The position numbers and the translations under genes are program-made. Of a stretch of 64,000 nucleotides of DNA, positions 45,728 through 54,171 are shown piece after piece (positions within the stretch are counted from its first letter, which is position 1; each line of letters begins with the position of its first letter). The notes under the pieces were generated by a model. The model was given only the letters and a program-made list of their open reading frames with translations. It was not told the DNA's origin and did no database searches. The stretch comes from Intrasporangium_A sp039812505 (GTDB lineage Bacteria; Actinomycetota; Actinomycetes; Actinomycetales; Dermatophilaceae). The DNA is taken from positions 9,221-73,220 of the forward strand of contig NZ_JBDIAQ010000005.1 of assembly GCF_039812505.1 (NCBI RefSeq), read 5' to 3'.

Positions 45728-46770
45728 GCCGGCGCGTGACGGTGACCGCGGTGGGCGGCATACCGGAGGTGTGTGCGGGCGACGACCTGCCCGCCCTGCT
45801 CGCGGCCGGGCTACGCCGCTCGGGGATCGAGCCGGCGGACGGCGACATCGTCGTGGTGTCGAGCAAGATCGCCTCCAAGGCGCTGGGGCTGGTCAGCGAC
45901 GCGGCGGACAAGGAGGCCCTGGTCGCCTCCCAGACCCGCTCCGTGGTGGCCGAGCGGGTCGCGGACGGTCACGTCACGCGCGTGGTCCACTCGGTGGCCG
46001 GGCCGGTGATGGCGGCCGCGGGCGTCGACGGCTCGAACACGGGCGGACGGGGGGGCTGGCTGCTGCTGCCGGCGGACCCCGACGCGGTGTGCCGCGACCT
46101 GCACGCCGGGTTGACGGCGCGCTACGGCGTCCGGCTCGGGGTGGTGCTCAGCGACACGGCGGGACGGCCCTGGCGCGTGGGTCAGACCGACTTCGCCCTC
46201 GGTGCCCACGGGTTGGCAGTCGTCGAGGACCTGCGCGGCGGGCACGACGCCGACGGTCGGCCCCTGGCGGTGACGACGCGCGCGGTCGCCGACGAGGTCG
46301 CCGCGGCGGCCGACCTCGTCAAGGGCAAGGCCCGCCGAGTGCCCGCGGCCGTGGTCCGGGGACTGGCGGACCTCGTCACGGGGGGCGAGTCCGTGGCCAC
46401 CGGGGCGGCCGACCTCGTACGGACCGGACCGAGTGACTGGTTCGCGCTCGGCCGGGTCGAGGCGGTCCGGGCCGCGCTCGGCGTCGCACCGGGGTCGGCT
46501 CGGTCGGCGGCGGTCGGCATCAGCCCGGCCCGGCCCGGCCCGCAGTGCGAGGCGGTCCGGCGGGCGGTGGCGCTCGCCCTGCACACGGTGCCCGGGGGGC
46601 GGGCCGACGTCGGGGAGACGTCGGTGCGGCTCGGGGCGGACGGACCGTACGAGCTGGGGCGGCTGCTCGCGCGCTTCGAGGTGGCCCTCGCCGCGGAGTC
46701 CCTTGTCGGCACACCGGGGGTGCCGACCGTCGACGGGTGCGCCGTCGAGGTGGCGCTCGAGCACCCCTGA
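45724..46770 (+). CDS. fbiB: F420-0:gamma-glutamyl ligase, FbiB without its nitroreductase half
   Basis: The first ~235 of 348 residues are the CofE/FbiB N-terminal ligase domain that adds glutamates to F420-0: DIVVVSSKIASKALGLVSDA, RGGWLLLPADPDAVCRDLHA, LGVVLSDTAGRPWRVGQTDF and LAVVEDLRGGHDADGRPLAV. The last ~100 residues (DWFALGRVEAVRAALGVAPG onward) do not look like the FMN nitroreductase domain of mycobacterial FbiB, and the protein is ~100 residues shorter. That domain reduces dehydro-F420-0, so the step must be done elsewhere or differently. GTG overlaps fbiA by GTGA. GTATGCCGC copy at 45755-45763. Confidence 0.9.
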   Translation: MSRRVTVTAVGGIPEVCAGDDLPALLAAGLRRSGIEPADGDIVVVSSKIASKALGLVSDAADKEALVASQTRSVVAERVADGHVTRVVHSVAGPVMAAAGVDGSNTGGRGGWLLLPADPDAVCRDLHAGLTARYGVRLGVVLSDTAGRPWRVGQTDFALGAHGLAVVEDLRGGHDADGRPLAVTTRAVADEVAAAADLVKGKARRVPAAVVRGLADLVTGGESVATGAADLVRTGPSDWFALGRVEAVRAALGVAPGSARSAAVGISPARPGPQCEAVRRAVALALHTVPGGRADVGETSVRLGADGPYELGRLLARFEVALAAESLVGTPGVPTVDGCAVEVALEHP

Positions 46771-46773
46771 GGC

Positions 46774-47757
46774 TCAGGACAGCGTGAAGACGACCTTGCC
46801 GAAGACGTCGCCGTCGAGCATCCGGGCGAAGCCGACCCGGGCCTGCTCCAGCGGCAGGACCGAGTCGATGACCGGCTCGATCCCTGCGGCCTGGACGAAG
46901 CCGGCCAGCCGGGCGAGCTCGTCACGGGTGCCCATCGTCGAGCCGATGACCCTCAGCTGCTTGAAGAAGATCTTGTTCAGCTCTCCCTTGCGCGGGTCGT
47001 AGCCCGAGGTGGCGCCGGCGATGACGATGCTCCCGCCGGGCTTGAGCGCGTTGACCGAGTGCGACCAGGTCGCGGCCCCCACGGTCTCCATGACCGCATC
47101 GACGCGCTCCGGCAGCCGCTCGCCCGACGCGAGGACCCGGTCCGCGCCGATCCGCAGGGCGCGGTCGGCACGGGACGGGTCGCGCGAGGTGGCCCACATC
47201 CGCAGGCCGGCGGCGTGCCCGAGCTGGACAAGCGCCGTGGCGACCCCCCCGCCGGCCCCCTGCACGAGCACGGTGCCACCGGGCTGGACCCCGGAGTTCG
47301 TGAAGAGCATCCGGTAGGCGGTCAGCCACGCTGTGGACAGGCACGCCGCGGTCTCCCACGACATCCCGGCGGGCTTGGGGACGAGGTTGGCGGTCGGCAC
47401 GACCACCTGCTCGGCCATGGCCCCCTGGTGCAGCTCGGACAGCAGGGTGCGGCGCGGGTCGAAGGTCTCGTCCCCGCGCCAGCCGGCGGATGGGATGACG
47501 GAGTGGGCGATGACCTCGTTGCCGTCGGCATCGGTCCCGGCCGCGTCGCAGCCCAGGATCATGGGCAGCCGGTCCGCGGCCAGCCCGACGCCCCGCAGCG
47601 ACCAGACGTCGTGGTGGTTCAGCCCGGCTGCGCGGACGTTCAGCACGGACCAGCCGGCGGGTGGCTCCGGTGCCGGCCGGTCGCCGACGACGAGGCCGGA
47701 CAGGGGGTCGTTCTCGGACTGGGCGGCGGCGTAGGCAGCGAGCATGCTGGTGAACAT
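46774..47757 (-). CDS. Zinc-type alcohol dehydrogenase-like oxidoreductase (MDR family)
   Basis: The 327-residue protein has the MDR fold: LNVRAAGLNHHDVWSLRGVG, PMILGCDAAGTDADGNEV, the nucleotide-binding GGTVLVQGAGGGVATALVQL and a C-terminal GSIVIAGATSGYDPRKGELN. It lacks the structural zinc cysteines of classical ADH. Substrate unknown. Two nearby in-frame ATG codons exist (47757 and 47745); the longer is given, without a clear ribosome-binding site for either. It is convergent with fbiB (3-bp gap) and divergent from the BioY/BioN gene. Confidence 0.85.
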   Translation of the reverse strand: MFTSMLAAYAAAQSENDPLSGLVVGDRPAPEPPAGWSVLNVRAAGLNHHDVWSLRGVGLAADRLPMILGCDAAGTDADGNEVIAHSVIPSAGWRGDETFDPRRTLLSELHQGAMAEQVVVPTANLVPKPAGMSWETAACLSTAWLTAYRMLFTNSGVQPGGTVLVQGAGGGVATALVQLGHAAGLRMWATSRDPSRADRALRIGADRVLASGERLPERVDAVMETVGAATWSHSVNALKPGGSIVIAGATSGYDPRKGELNKIFFKQLRVIGSTMGTRDELARLAGFVQAAGIEPVIDSVLPLEQARVGFARMLDGDVFGKVVFTLS

Positions 47758-47783
47758 AGTCCCGGGATCGGACGGGCAACAGG

Positions 47784-47789
47784 TTAGGT
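47784..47789 (+). promoter_or_regulatory. -10-like box TTAGGT before the BioY/BioN gene
   Basis: TTAGGT ends 6 nt before the GTG at 47796; another start (ATG) follows at once at 47799. Confidence 0.35.
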
Positions 47790-47795
47790 CCACGC

Positions 47796-48629
47796 GTGAT
47801 GACCAACCGCCCCGCCACGGCAGCGCCCGACGTGACGAACGCCACGCCCGGCCTACGACCCCGTTCGATCGCGCTCGTGGCCGTCTTCGCGGCCCTGATC
47901 ACGGTCGCGGCGATCGTCCCCGGCATCCCGGTCGGCAGCGTCGGGGTGCCGATCACCCTGCAGACGCTCGCGGTGATGCTCACCGGTCTCTGCCTCGGTC
48001 CGCTGCGCGGTGGCCTCGCGGTGCTGCTCTACCTCGTGATCGGCTTCGTCGGCTTCCCGGTCTTCACCAAGGGCCAGTCCGGGCTGGGCGTGCTCGCCGG
48101 GCCGTCGGCCGGCTACCTCGGGCCGGGCCGGATCTGGCGCACGATCCGTCCGGTCCTGCCGGTGCTCGTGGTGCTGTTCGCCTTCCAGTGGTGGAGCCAG
48201 GCGGTGGGCCCTGCCGCGCGGGTCGAGCTCGGCATCACGGCGTGCTACCTCGCGGCCGGTGTCGTCACCGGCACGACGCAGCCGAACGTCCTGGTCGACG
48301 GCGTGGTCCGGCTCGCCCGCCCGCTCCGGCGGTGGGTCGACCCCGAGGCCGTGGGCATCGCCGTAGCGGTGATGTTCCGCAGCATCCCGTGGGTCGCCAG
48401 CGCGTTCGACGACGTGCGGGACGCCGCCCGGGCCCGCGGGCTGGAGCGCAACCCACGAGCGCTCGTCGTGCCGGTCGTGATCCACACCGTGGCCGATGCC
48501 CGGGCCACCGGCGAGGCCCTGGCGGCGCGCGGGCTGGGCGACCCGGCGGAGCCGGACGGGCCCGGACCGGCCGGCGACCGACGCGAGACCCCCGGGGCTC
48601 CGCCCACGAACGGCGGAGCCCCGGGCTGA
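47796..48629 (+). CDS. In-frame BioY-BioN (EcfT) fusion, bioM missing
   Basis: The 277-residue product joins two parts of a biotin ECF transporter. Residues 1 to ~109 are the N-terminal half of the substrate-binding BioY (SIALVAVFAALITVAAIVPG, VPITLQTLAVMLTGLCLGPL, LGVLAGPSAGYL). From ~110 the sequence is the C-terminal part of the transmembrane coupling protein BioN (RIWRTIRPVLPVLVVLFAFQ, VDPEAVGIAVAVMFRSIPWV), with both ARG coupling motifs (AARARGLER, EALAARGLGD). The usual 3' half of bioY, all of bioM (ATPase) and the 5' part of bioN are gone. A deletion of ~1.2 kb explains this; the reading frame survives. Biotin uptake is unlikely unless parts exist elsewhere. A misassembly is possible. 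Confidence 0.85.
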   Translation: MMTNRPATAAPDVTNATPGLRPRSIALVAVFAALITVAAIVPGIPVGSVGVPITLQTLAVMLTGLCLGPLRGGLAVLLYLVIGFVGFPVFTKGQSGLGVLAGPSAGYLGPGRIWRTIRPVLPVLVVLFAFQWWSQAVGPAARVELGITACYLAAGVVTGTTQPNVLVDGVVRLARPLRRWVDPEAVGIAVAVMFRSIPWVASAFDDVRDAARARGLERNPRALVVPVVIHTVADARATGEALAARGLGDPAEPDGPGPAGDRRETPGAPPTNGGAPG

Positions 48630-48631
48630 GC

Positions 48632-49792
<1,161 letters not shown>

Positions 49793-50009
49793 CGTGGGAA
49801 CACCTCGATCGCGTGAGACGGGCGCCGGGTCACCTCACGGTGACGGCGCCAGGAAAGACGAAGGGCCGACGCCCTGCTGGAAGTCCGAGCCGGGGGTCTG
49901 GCCTCAGGTACTGCTCACGACGGGGGTTTCCCGCGGAAGGCACCAGTGTGCCACGGGAGGCCGTCCCGACGCGAGACGTCCCGATCCGGCGTGGCGTGTG
50001 ACGGCGGTC

Positions 50010-51200
50010 TCAGGCCGCGCCGGCCGGCGCCCGGACGACGTGCACGAGGGCGTCGACGACCCGGGGGTCGTACTCGTAGCCCAGGCCGAGGAAGATGCGC
50101 TCGACCGCGGCGTCGCGCGCCGCGAAGGAGCGGACCCCGGCGGTCAGGTCGTCGTAGGCGTTGGCCACCTTCAGGATCCGGCTCGTCAACGGGATGAGCT
50201 CGTCGAACTCCCGCATCCGCCGGTACGGGGTCGTCTGGTGCTCGAGGATGGCCGCGGCTTCCTCGAGGACTCCGGTCTCGCGGACGATCCGGACCGTGTC
50301 CCGCTCGATCCGGCGCTGGTCCGCCGGGGCGGCATCGACGGTGGCGCCCCCGGGGATCGGCTCGAGCAGGGCCACCTGCCCGATGTCGTGCAGGAGGGCG
50401 GCATACTCGAGGTCGAACAGCTCGCGCTCCGGGATCGCCAGGTCCGAACCCATCGCGACCGCCAGGTCGGCCACCCGACCTGCGTGTCCCGACGGGGTGT
50501 AACCGGCCACGTCGGTCAGCCGGGAGAGCGTGCGGATCCCCTGTCGGTAGGTCTCCCGGACCGCGACGTAGCGCCGGAAGGCGAACTGCGACAGGACCAG
50601 GGGGGACAGGAACAGCGGAAGGGCGGTCAGCCCGAGGGGCGGCGCCGCGATGGCGATGAGCACCCCGGTGACGGCCAGCGCCACGGACAGGGCGACCGAG
50701 GAGCTCAGGTCGTCCAGGAACCGGCGCCGCCAGGCGGCGGGGCCGCGGGCCGCGACGCGGCTCGAGAGCACGAGCAGGTCGACGAGCAGCGCGACGGCCA
50801 CGATGGCGAGCATCAGCGCCGCTCGGCGAGGGGGCGCCAGCGGGTCGACGTCCGCCCCCTGACCGGGCCCCTCCCCCAGGTACACCACGCGATAGAGGAG
50901 GGTGACCACCACGAGCGAGGCGAACCGGCCGGCCAGCTCGAGCAGGCCGACGTCGGTGCCCGCGAGGCGGCCGGCGAAGGACCCGGCCGCCAGGGCCGCC
51001 CCACCGACGAGCAGGACCGTGGTCCACGAGTAGGCGACCACGTGGCCGGCCGGGATCTCCGTGATGAAGGCGAGCCCGAACGCCGCGGCGCTCGCGATGG
51101 GCGCCGAGGGTCGCAGGCCGGGGGCGGACAGTCGGAACCACTCGCCGGCCGTGATCGCGACGCCGAAGCAGAGCAGCACGACGAGGTCCGCCACGCTCAT
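50010..51200 (-). CDS. Membrane HD-domain (HD-GYP-like) protein, active-site intact
   Basis: The 396-residue protein has about six to seven hydrophobic segments (about 5-210), then a C-terminal HD domain: H239 in GYTPSGHAGRVADLAVAM, the H271-D272 pair in YAALLHDIGQVALLEP, EHQTTPYRRMREFDELIPLT and ILKVANAYDDLTAGVRSFAA. This is the HD-GYP-type phosphohydrolase layout, possibly acting on a cyclic dinucleotide. Its ATG overlaps by ATGA the stop of a second HD-type gene. No GGDEF or signalling partner is in the window. Confidence 0.82.
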   Translation of the reverse strand: MSVADLVVLLCFGVAITAGEWFRLSAPGLRPSAPIASAAAFGLAFITEIPAGHVVAYSWTTVLLVGGAALAAGSFAGRLAGTDVGLLELAGRFASLVVVTLLYRVVYLGEGPGQGADVDPLAPPRRAALMLAIVAVALLVDLLVLSSRVAARGPAAWRRRFLDDLSSSVALSVALAVTGVLIAIAAPPLGLTALPLFLSPLVLSQFAFRRYVAVRETYRQGIRTLSRLTDVAGYTPSGHAGRVADLAVAMGSDLAIPERELFDLEYAALLHDIGQVALLEPIPGGATVDAAPADQRRIERDTVRIVRETGVLEEAAAILEHQTTPYRRMREFDELIPLTSRILKVANAYDDLTAGVRSFAARDAAVERIFLGLGYEYDPRVVDALVHVVRAPAGAA

Positions 51201-52498
51201 GCCGGCACCTCCTGCTCGGCCGCCTGCTCGGTGGGCGGCCACGGATGCCGCTGCAGCGCGGCCCGCAGGGCGCCGACGACCGAGGGGTCGAACCGTCCAC
51301 CGGCCTCGGCCTCGACCCGACGGAACGCCTCGACCGGGTCGGCCACCTCACGGGCGAGTGCCTCGAAGGCCACTGCCACCGCGACGATCCGGGCAGCCAT
51401 CGGGATCTCGCCGCCGGCCAGCGCGCCGGTGCTGCCGTCGTAGGCGTCCGCCTGGTGCTCGATGCCCGCACCGGCGGGCTCGAGGAACTCGATGCCGTCG
51501 ATCATCCGGGCGGCCAGCCGGTCCCGGGCCGGGGCCCGCCCGGTACCGGCAGCGCCGTTGACCGAACGGACCGCCCGCTCGAGCCCCAGGTCGCCCAGGC
51601 GGTGCAGCATCGCGACGTGCTGCACCGTCGCGACCTGCTGGGCGGGCAGGCCCTGCTGCTCGGCGATCCACTCGGCGACCAGCGCCGCGCGCCGGCTCTG
51701 CTCGACCTCGACCGGCAGCTTGGTCCCCAGCGCGGTCACCAGGGTGTCCACGGTGCGGGTGTGCGACCGGGTCTCGTCCACGTACTGGATGAAGGCCCAG
51801 CGCGCGACCAGCAGCGGGGCGAAGACGTACAGCGCGCTGGCCGGCCCGAGGCCCGCCGGGTACCACAGCACGACGAAGAGGAAGCCGATGATGCCGTAGC
51901 CGATGTAGGTCGGGCCCGTCGTGGCGAGCATCTGGCGCACCAGGTGCCCGAAGGGGTGGCCCTGGTCGATCCGCATCACCGCGGCCAGCAGCACCGCGTT
52001 CGAGACGCACAGCACGACGTCGGCGACCAGCAGCGGCAGCCCGACGTGCAGCGCGATCTCGGCCGCCCCGGACAGGGTGGCCACCTCGACCGCACCCCCG
52101 AGCAGGCGGTAGCTGAGGCCGCCGAGCGTCGCGATGATGGCACACATCGCCATGTTGTAGAGCGACTGGTACCAGTGCGGCGTGCGTCGCACCGCGGGTA
52201 GGACGGCGGTGACGCCGACCAGCCACGCAGCGAAGGGGCCGACGATGACGCCGGAGGCGAGCAGAATGACGCTGAGGAAGGAGATCGCCGATCGGAACCC
52301 GACATCAGGGACGCGGAGCTGTTGGCTGACCAGGCCCATGACGACGAAGAGGGCGGTCTTGGTCCAAGGTGGCGGACCGTCGATCACCAGCAGCGCCGTG
52401 CCCAGGGCCAAAGCAGCGCAGGCCACCGCAAGGACATACACCAGCAGACCGTTGAATGTGGGAGGCGCCCGGTCCACCCTCACAGCCACGTCCGCCAC
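51197..52498 (-). CDS. Membrane HD-like protein with degenerate HD motif
   Basis: The 433-residue protein has a similar layout: about seven to eight hydrophobic segments (about 15-240) and a C-terminal HD-like domain. But the HD pair is H299-R300 in VQHVAMLHRLGDLGLERAV, and the first His (equivalent to H239 of its partner) is missing near EQSRRAALVAEW. EHQADAYDGSTGALAGGEIP and MAARIVAVAVAFEALAREV remain. It probably lacks phosphohydrolase activity and may act as a partner or regulator of the active paralogue that overlaps its end. GTG start. Confidence 0.8.
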   Translation of the reverse strand: MADVAVRVDRAPPTFNGLLVYVLAVACAALALGTALLVIDGPPPWTKTALFVVMGLVSQQLRVPDVGFRSAISFLSVILLASGVIVGPFAAWLVGVTAVLPAVRRTPHWYQSLYNMAMCAIIATLGGLSYRLLGGAVEVATLSGAAEIALHVGLPLLVADVVLCVSNAVLLAAVMRIDQGHPFGHLVRQMLATTGPTYIGYGIIGFLFVVLWYPAGLGPASALYVFAPLLVARWAFIQYVDETRSHTRTVDTLVTALGTKLPVEVEQSRRAALVAEWIAEQQGLPAQQVATVQHVAMLHRLGDLGLERAVRSVNGAAGTGRAPARDRLAARMIDGIEFLEPAGAGIEHQADAYDGSTGALAGGEIPMAARIVAVAVAFEALAREVADPVEAFRRVEAEAGGRFDPSVVGALRAALQRHPWPPTEQAAEQEVPA

Positions 52499-52516
52499 GT
52501 TACCAGCCCGAAATGC

Positions 52517-52552
52517 CGAGGACTTCCGTCCCAGGCGGGCCGGAAGTCCTCG
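52517..52552 (-). terminator. Terminator after the 29-codon gene
   Basis: The 12-bp perfect stem CGAGGACTTCCG / CGGAAGTCCTCG (52517-52528 / 52541-52552) has a 12-nt loop. It lies 28 nt beyond the TGA of the small gene on the minus strand and 19 nt before the HD gene start. Confidence 0.7.
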
Positions 52553-52579
52553 AGGAACAGGCAGGGATGCCCTGGTCGA

Positions 52580-52669
52580 TCAGGGGCCCCACGTCCAGAC
52601 GTTGGCGAAGCTGGTTAACGCCGCGGCGATGTTGGACGGCGCCAAGGCCGCGAAGAACGCGCTGAGCAT
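52580..52669 (-). CDS. 29-codon hydrophobic peptide with a TTA codon
   Basis: ATG at 52669 to TGA at 52580 encodes 29 residues, beginning MLSAFFAALAPSNI and ending ANVWTWGP: hydrophobic, no charge. GAAGGGAG (52676-52683) lies 6 nt upstream, a near-ideal ribosome-binding site. Codon 18 is TTA (Leu), rare in such GC-rich DNA and known to depend on the bldA tRNA in Streptomyces. A hairpin leader lies upstream and a clear terminator downstream, so this is a whole transcription unit. I do not recognise the peptide; a pheromone, toxin or membrane microprotein are all possible. The neighbours on the same strand are two membrane HD proteins. Confidence 0.6.
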   Translation of the reverse strand: MLSAFFAALAPSNIAAALTSFANVWTWGP

Positions 52670-52757
52670 TCGTGACTCCCTTCGTAGTGGTCCGCGTCGG
52701 TTCCGCCCGGCTGGGCAGCCGGAGGGAGAGGGACCCGGACTCGGTCTCCCTCGCACT

Positions 52758-52788
52758 GTCAAGCCTCGCGCACCCGGGTGCGCTTGAC
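52758..52788 (-). ncRNA. Leader hairpin upstream of the 29-codon gene
   Basis: GTCAAG-cctc-GCGCACCC / GGGTGCGC-TTGAC pairs GTCAAG/CTTGAC around a 4-nt bulge and GCGCACCC/GGGTGCGC. It lies ~90 nt upstream of the peptide ATG. It could be a structured leader or an attenuator-like element; the ligand, if any, is unknown. Confidence 0.4.
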
Positions 52789-52887
52789 GTGACATTGGGA
52801 AGAACTTTACCAACTTCTTAATGTTGACAACTGCGATTCGTCATGATTCGCATCGATGTGGGCAGATTCACTACCGCGCTCGTCCGG

Positions 52888-52917
52888 TTGGCGCGGCACC
52901 GGTCCTGCCGTTACGGT
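52888..52917 (+). promoter_or_regulatory. Candidate SigA-type promoter of bL37
   Basis: TTGGCG (52888-52893) and TACGGT (52912-52917) are 18 nt apart, 27 nt upstream of the bL37 ATG. The gene has its own GGAG ribosome-binding site at 52936-52939. Confidence 0.45.
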
Positions 52918-52944
52918 CGGGGGAACACGACGGATGGAGCCAGC

Positions 52945-53019
52945 ATGAGCAAGCGCGCTCGCAAGCGCCGCGCCCGCAAGGGCAACGCCGCCAACCACGG
53001 TCGCAAGCCCAACGCCTGA
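52945..53019 (+). CDS. Large-subunit ribosomal protein bL37
   Basis: This 24-residue, highly basic protein (MSKRARKRRARKGNAANHG, ending RKPNA) matches bL37, the tiny actinobacterial ribosomal protein. GGAG (52936-52939) lies 5 nt upstream of the ATG. It is often missed by annotation because of its size. It sits between the small peptide gene and rsrA-sigR, a place it also has near sigH/rshA in mycobacteria. Confidence 0.9.
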   Translation: MSKRARKRRARKGNAANHGRKPNA

Positions 53020-53114
53020 GACCGAACGGGCCCGCCCCCACCCGGGAGCGGGCCCGTCGCACGCGGGTCGAGCTGCCGTGGCGCTGGCCGGTCGGCAGCC
53101 TCGTCGAGGCTGCC

Positions 53115-53375
53115 TCAGGGCCCCTCGATGCGGATCACGGTCATCGAGATGCGGGTCATGATCGTCGCGCGCAGCGAGTCCGGCGCCGGCTCGCGCGCAC
53201 AGGCCCGCTTGACGAGCGCCTTCATCGTCGTGTCGAGGTCGTACTCCTTCAGGCACGGCCCGCACTCGTCGAGGTGGGCCCGGATCCGCGCCCGGTCCTC
53301 CGGCGACATCTCACCGTCGAGGTACTCGAAGAGGCGCAGCAGGGCCTCCGAGCAGTCCGTGCGCTCGTCGCTCAT
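53115..53375 (-). CDS. rsrA: RsrA-like zinc anti-sigma factor
   Basis: The 86-residue protein has the ZAS ligands C8, H34, C38 and C41 in CSEALLRLFEYLDG and AHLDECGPC, plus C59, as in RsrA/RshA, which release SigR/SigH on disulfide stress. It lies directly after the sigma gene with a 4-bp ATGA overlap, so the pair is coupled, as in Streptomyces and mycobacteria. Confidence 0.93.
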   Translation of the reverse strand: MSDERTDCSEALLRLFEYLDGEMSPEDRARIRAHLDECGPCLKEYDLDTTMKALVKRACAREPAPDSLRATIMTRISMTVIRIEGP

Positions 53376-54076
53376 CGTGGCGCCCCCGTCGTACCGGAGG
53401 CCACGAAACCACGCTCGGCGGCATACTCGGACAGCAGCCCGCGCAGCTGTCGCCGCCCGCGGTGCAGCCGGCTCATGACGGTCCCGATCGGGGTGTCCAT
53501 GATCTCGGCGATCTCCTTGTAGGAGTATCCCTCGACGTCGGCGAAGTAGACCGCGAGACGGAAGTCCTCCGGGATCTGCTGCAGCGCGCGCTTGACGTCG
53601 GAGTCGGGCAGGTGGTCCAGGGCCTCGGCCTCGGCCGACCGCAGCCCGGACGAGGTGTGGGTGGCGGCCCGGGCCAGCTGGTAGTCCTCGATGTCGGACG
53701 AGTCGGACTCCTGCGGCTGGCGCTGCCGCTTGCGGTAGCTGTTGATGTACGTGTTGGTCAGGATGCGGTACATCCACGCCTTGAGGTTGGTGCCCGGCCG
53801 GTACTGGTGGAAGGCGGCGAAGGCCTTCGTGTACGTCTCCTGGACGAGGTCCTCGGCATCGCTCGCGTTGCGGGTGGTGCGCAGCGCCGCGCTGTAGAGC
53901 TGGTCCAGCAGCGGCATCGCCTCACGTTCGAAGCGGGCCCGCCGCTGCTCGGGGGTCTCCGCGGCGACGTCGGCGGTCGCATCCGAGCGCGCCTGCGCGG
54001 CACGCCGCGCGTCGTCCTTGACCGGTCCCGCCGCCGTGTCCGGCCCGGGCCGCCTGTCGGGGGTGTCCTTGCTCAT
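53372..54076 (-). CDS. sigR: SigR/SigH-like ECF sigma factor
   Basis: The 234-residue sigma factor has a disordered N-terminus, region 2 (RNASDAEDLVQETYTKAFAA, AWMYRILTNTYINSYRKRQ) and region 4 (IPEDFRLAVYFADVEGYSYK, EIMDTPIGTVMSRLHRGRRQ). It is paired with an RsrA-like anti-sigma factor and so should direct the thiol-oxidative stress regulon that includes mtr. The ATG at 54076 has TAGGCT 8 nt upstream; no GGAAT/GTT SigR-type site was seen in the 95-bp upstream region. A GTATGCCGC copy is at 53418-53426. Confidence 0.94.
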   Translation of the reverse strand: MSKDTPDRRPGPDTAAGPVKDDARRAAQARSDATADVAAETPEQRRARFEREAMPLLDQLYSAALRTTRNASDAEDLVQETYTKAFAAFHQYRPGTNLKAWMYRILTNTYINSYRKRQRQPQESDSSDIEDYQLARAATHTSSGLRSAEAEALDHLPDSDVKRALQQIPEDFRLAVYFADVEGYSYKEIAEIMDTPIGTVMSRLHRGRRQLRGLLSEYAAERGFVASGTTGAPR

Positions 54077-54084
54077 CGGCACCC

Positions 54085-54090
54085 AGCCTA
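54085..54090 (-). promoter_or_regulatory. -10-like box TAGGCT before sigR
   Basis: Read on the minus strand, TAGGCT ends 8 nt before the sigR ATG. Confidence 0.38.
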
Positions 54091-54171
54091 GTGCGCCGGC
54101 CCCGGTGACCCCGGCGGCCGCGAGCGGCGGCGGGGCAGTCAGGCAAGGCACCATGTCGGGTCAAACGCGGC

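Larger units (their letters stand above)
52670..52944. other. Noncoding region between the 29-codon gene and bL37
   Basis: This 275-bp divergent region has the leader hairpin (52758-52788), an AT-rich stretch around 52795-52870 with TTGTCA on the minus strand and two GATTCG repeats, and the bL37 promoter. No further gene is seen. It completes the 446-bp gap 52499-52944. Confidence 0.5.

Noticed and set aside
47751..47763. TGAACATAGTCCC resembling half of the actinobacterial BioQ operator
   Set aside because: Only the first half (TGAAC) fits; the second half does not match GTTAC. Too weak given how short the site is.
49793..50009. Possible riboswitch in the leader of the malic enzyme gene
   Set aside because: Several hairpins exist (for example GGCACCAGTGTGCC), but none fits a known riboswitch core that I could recognise.
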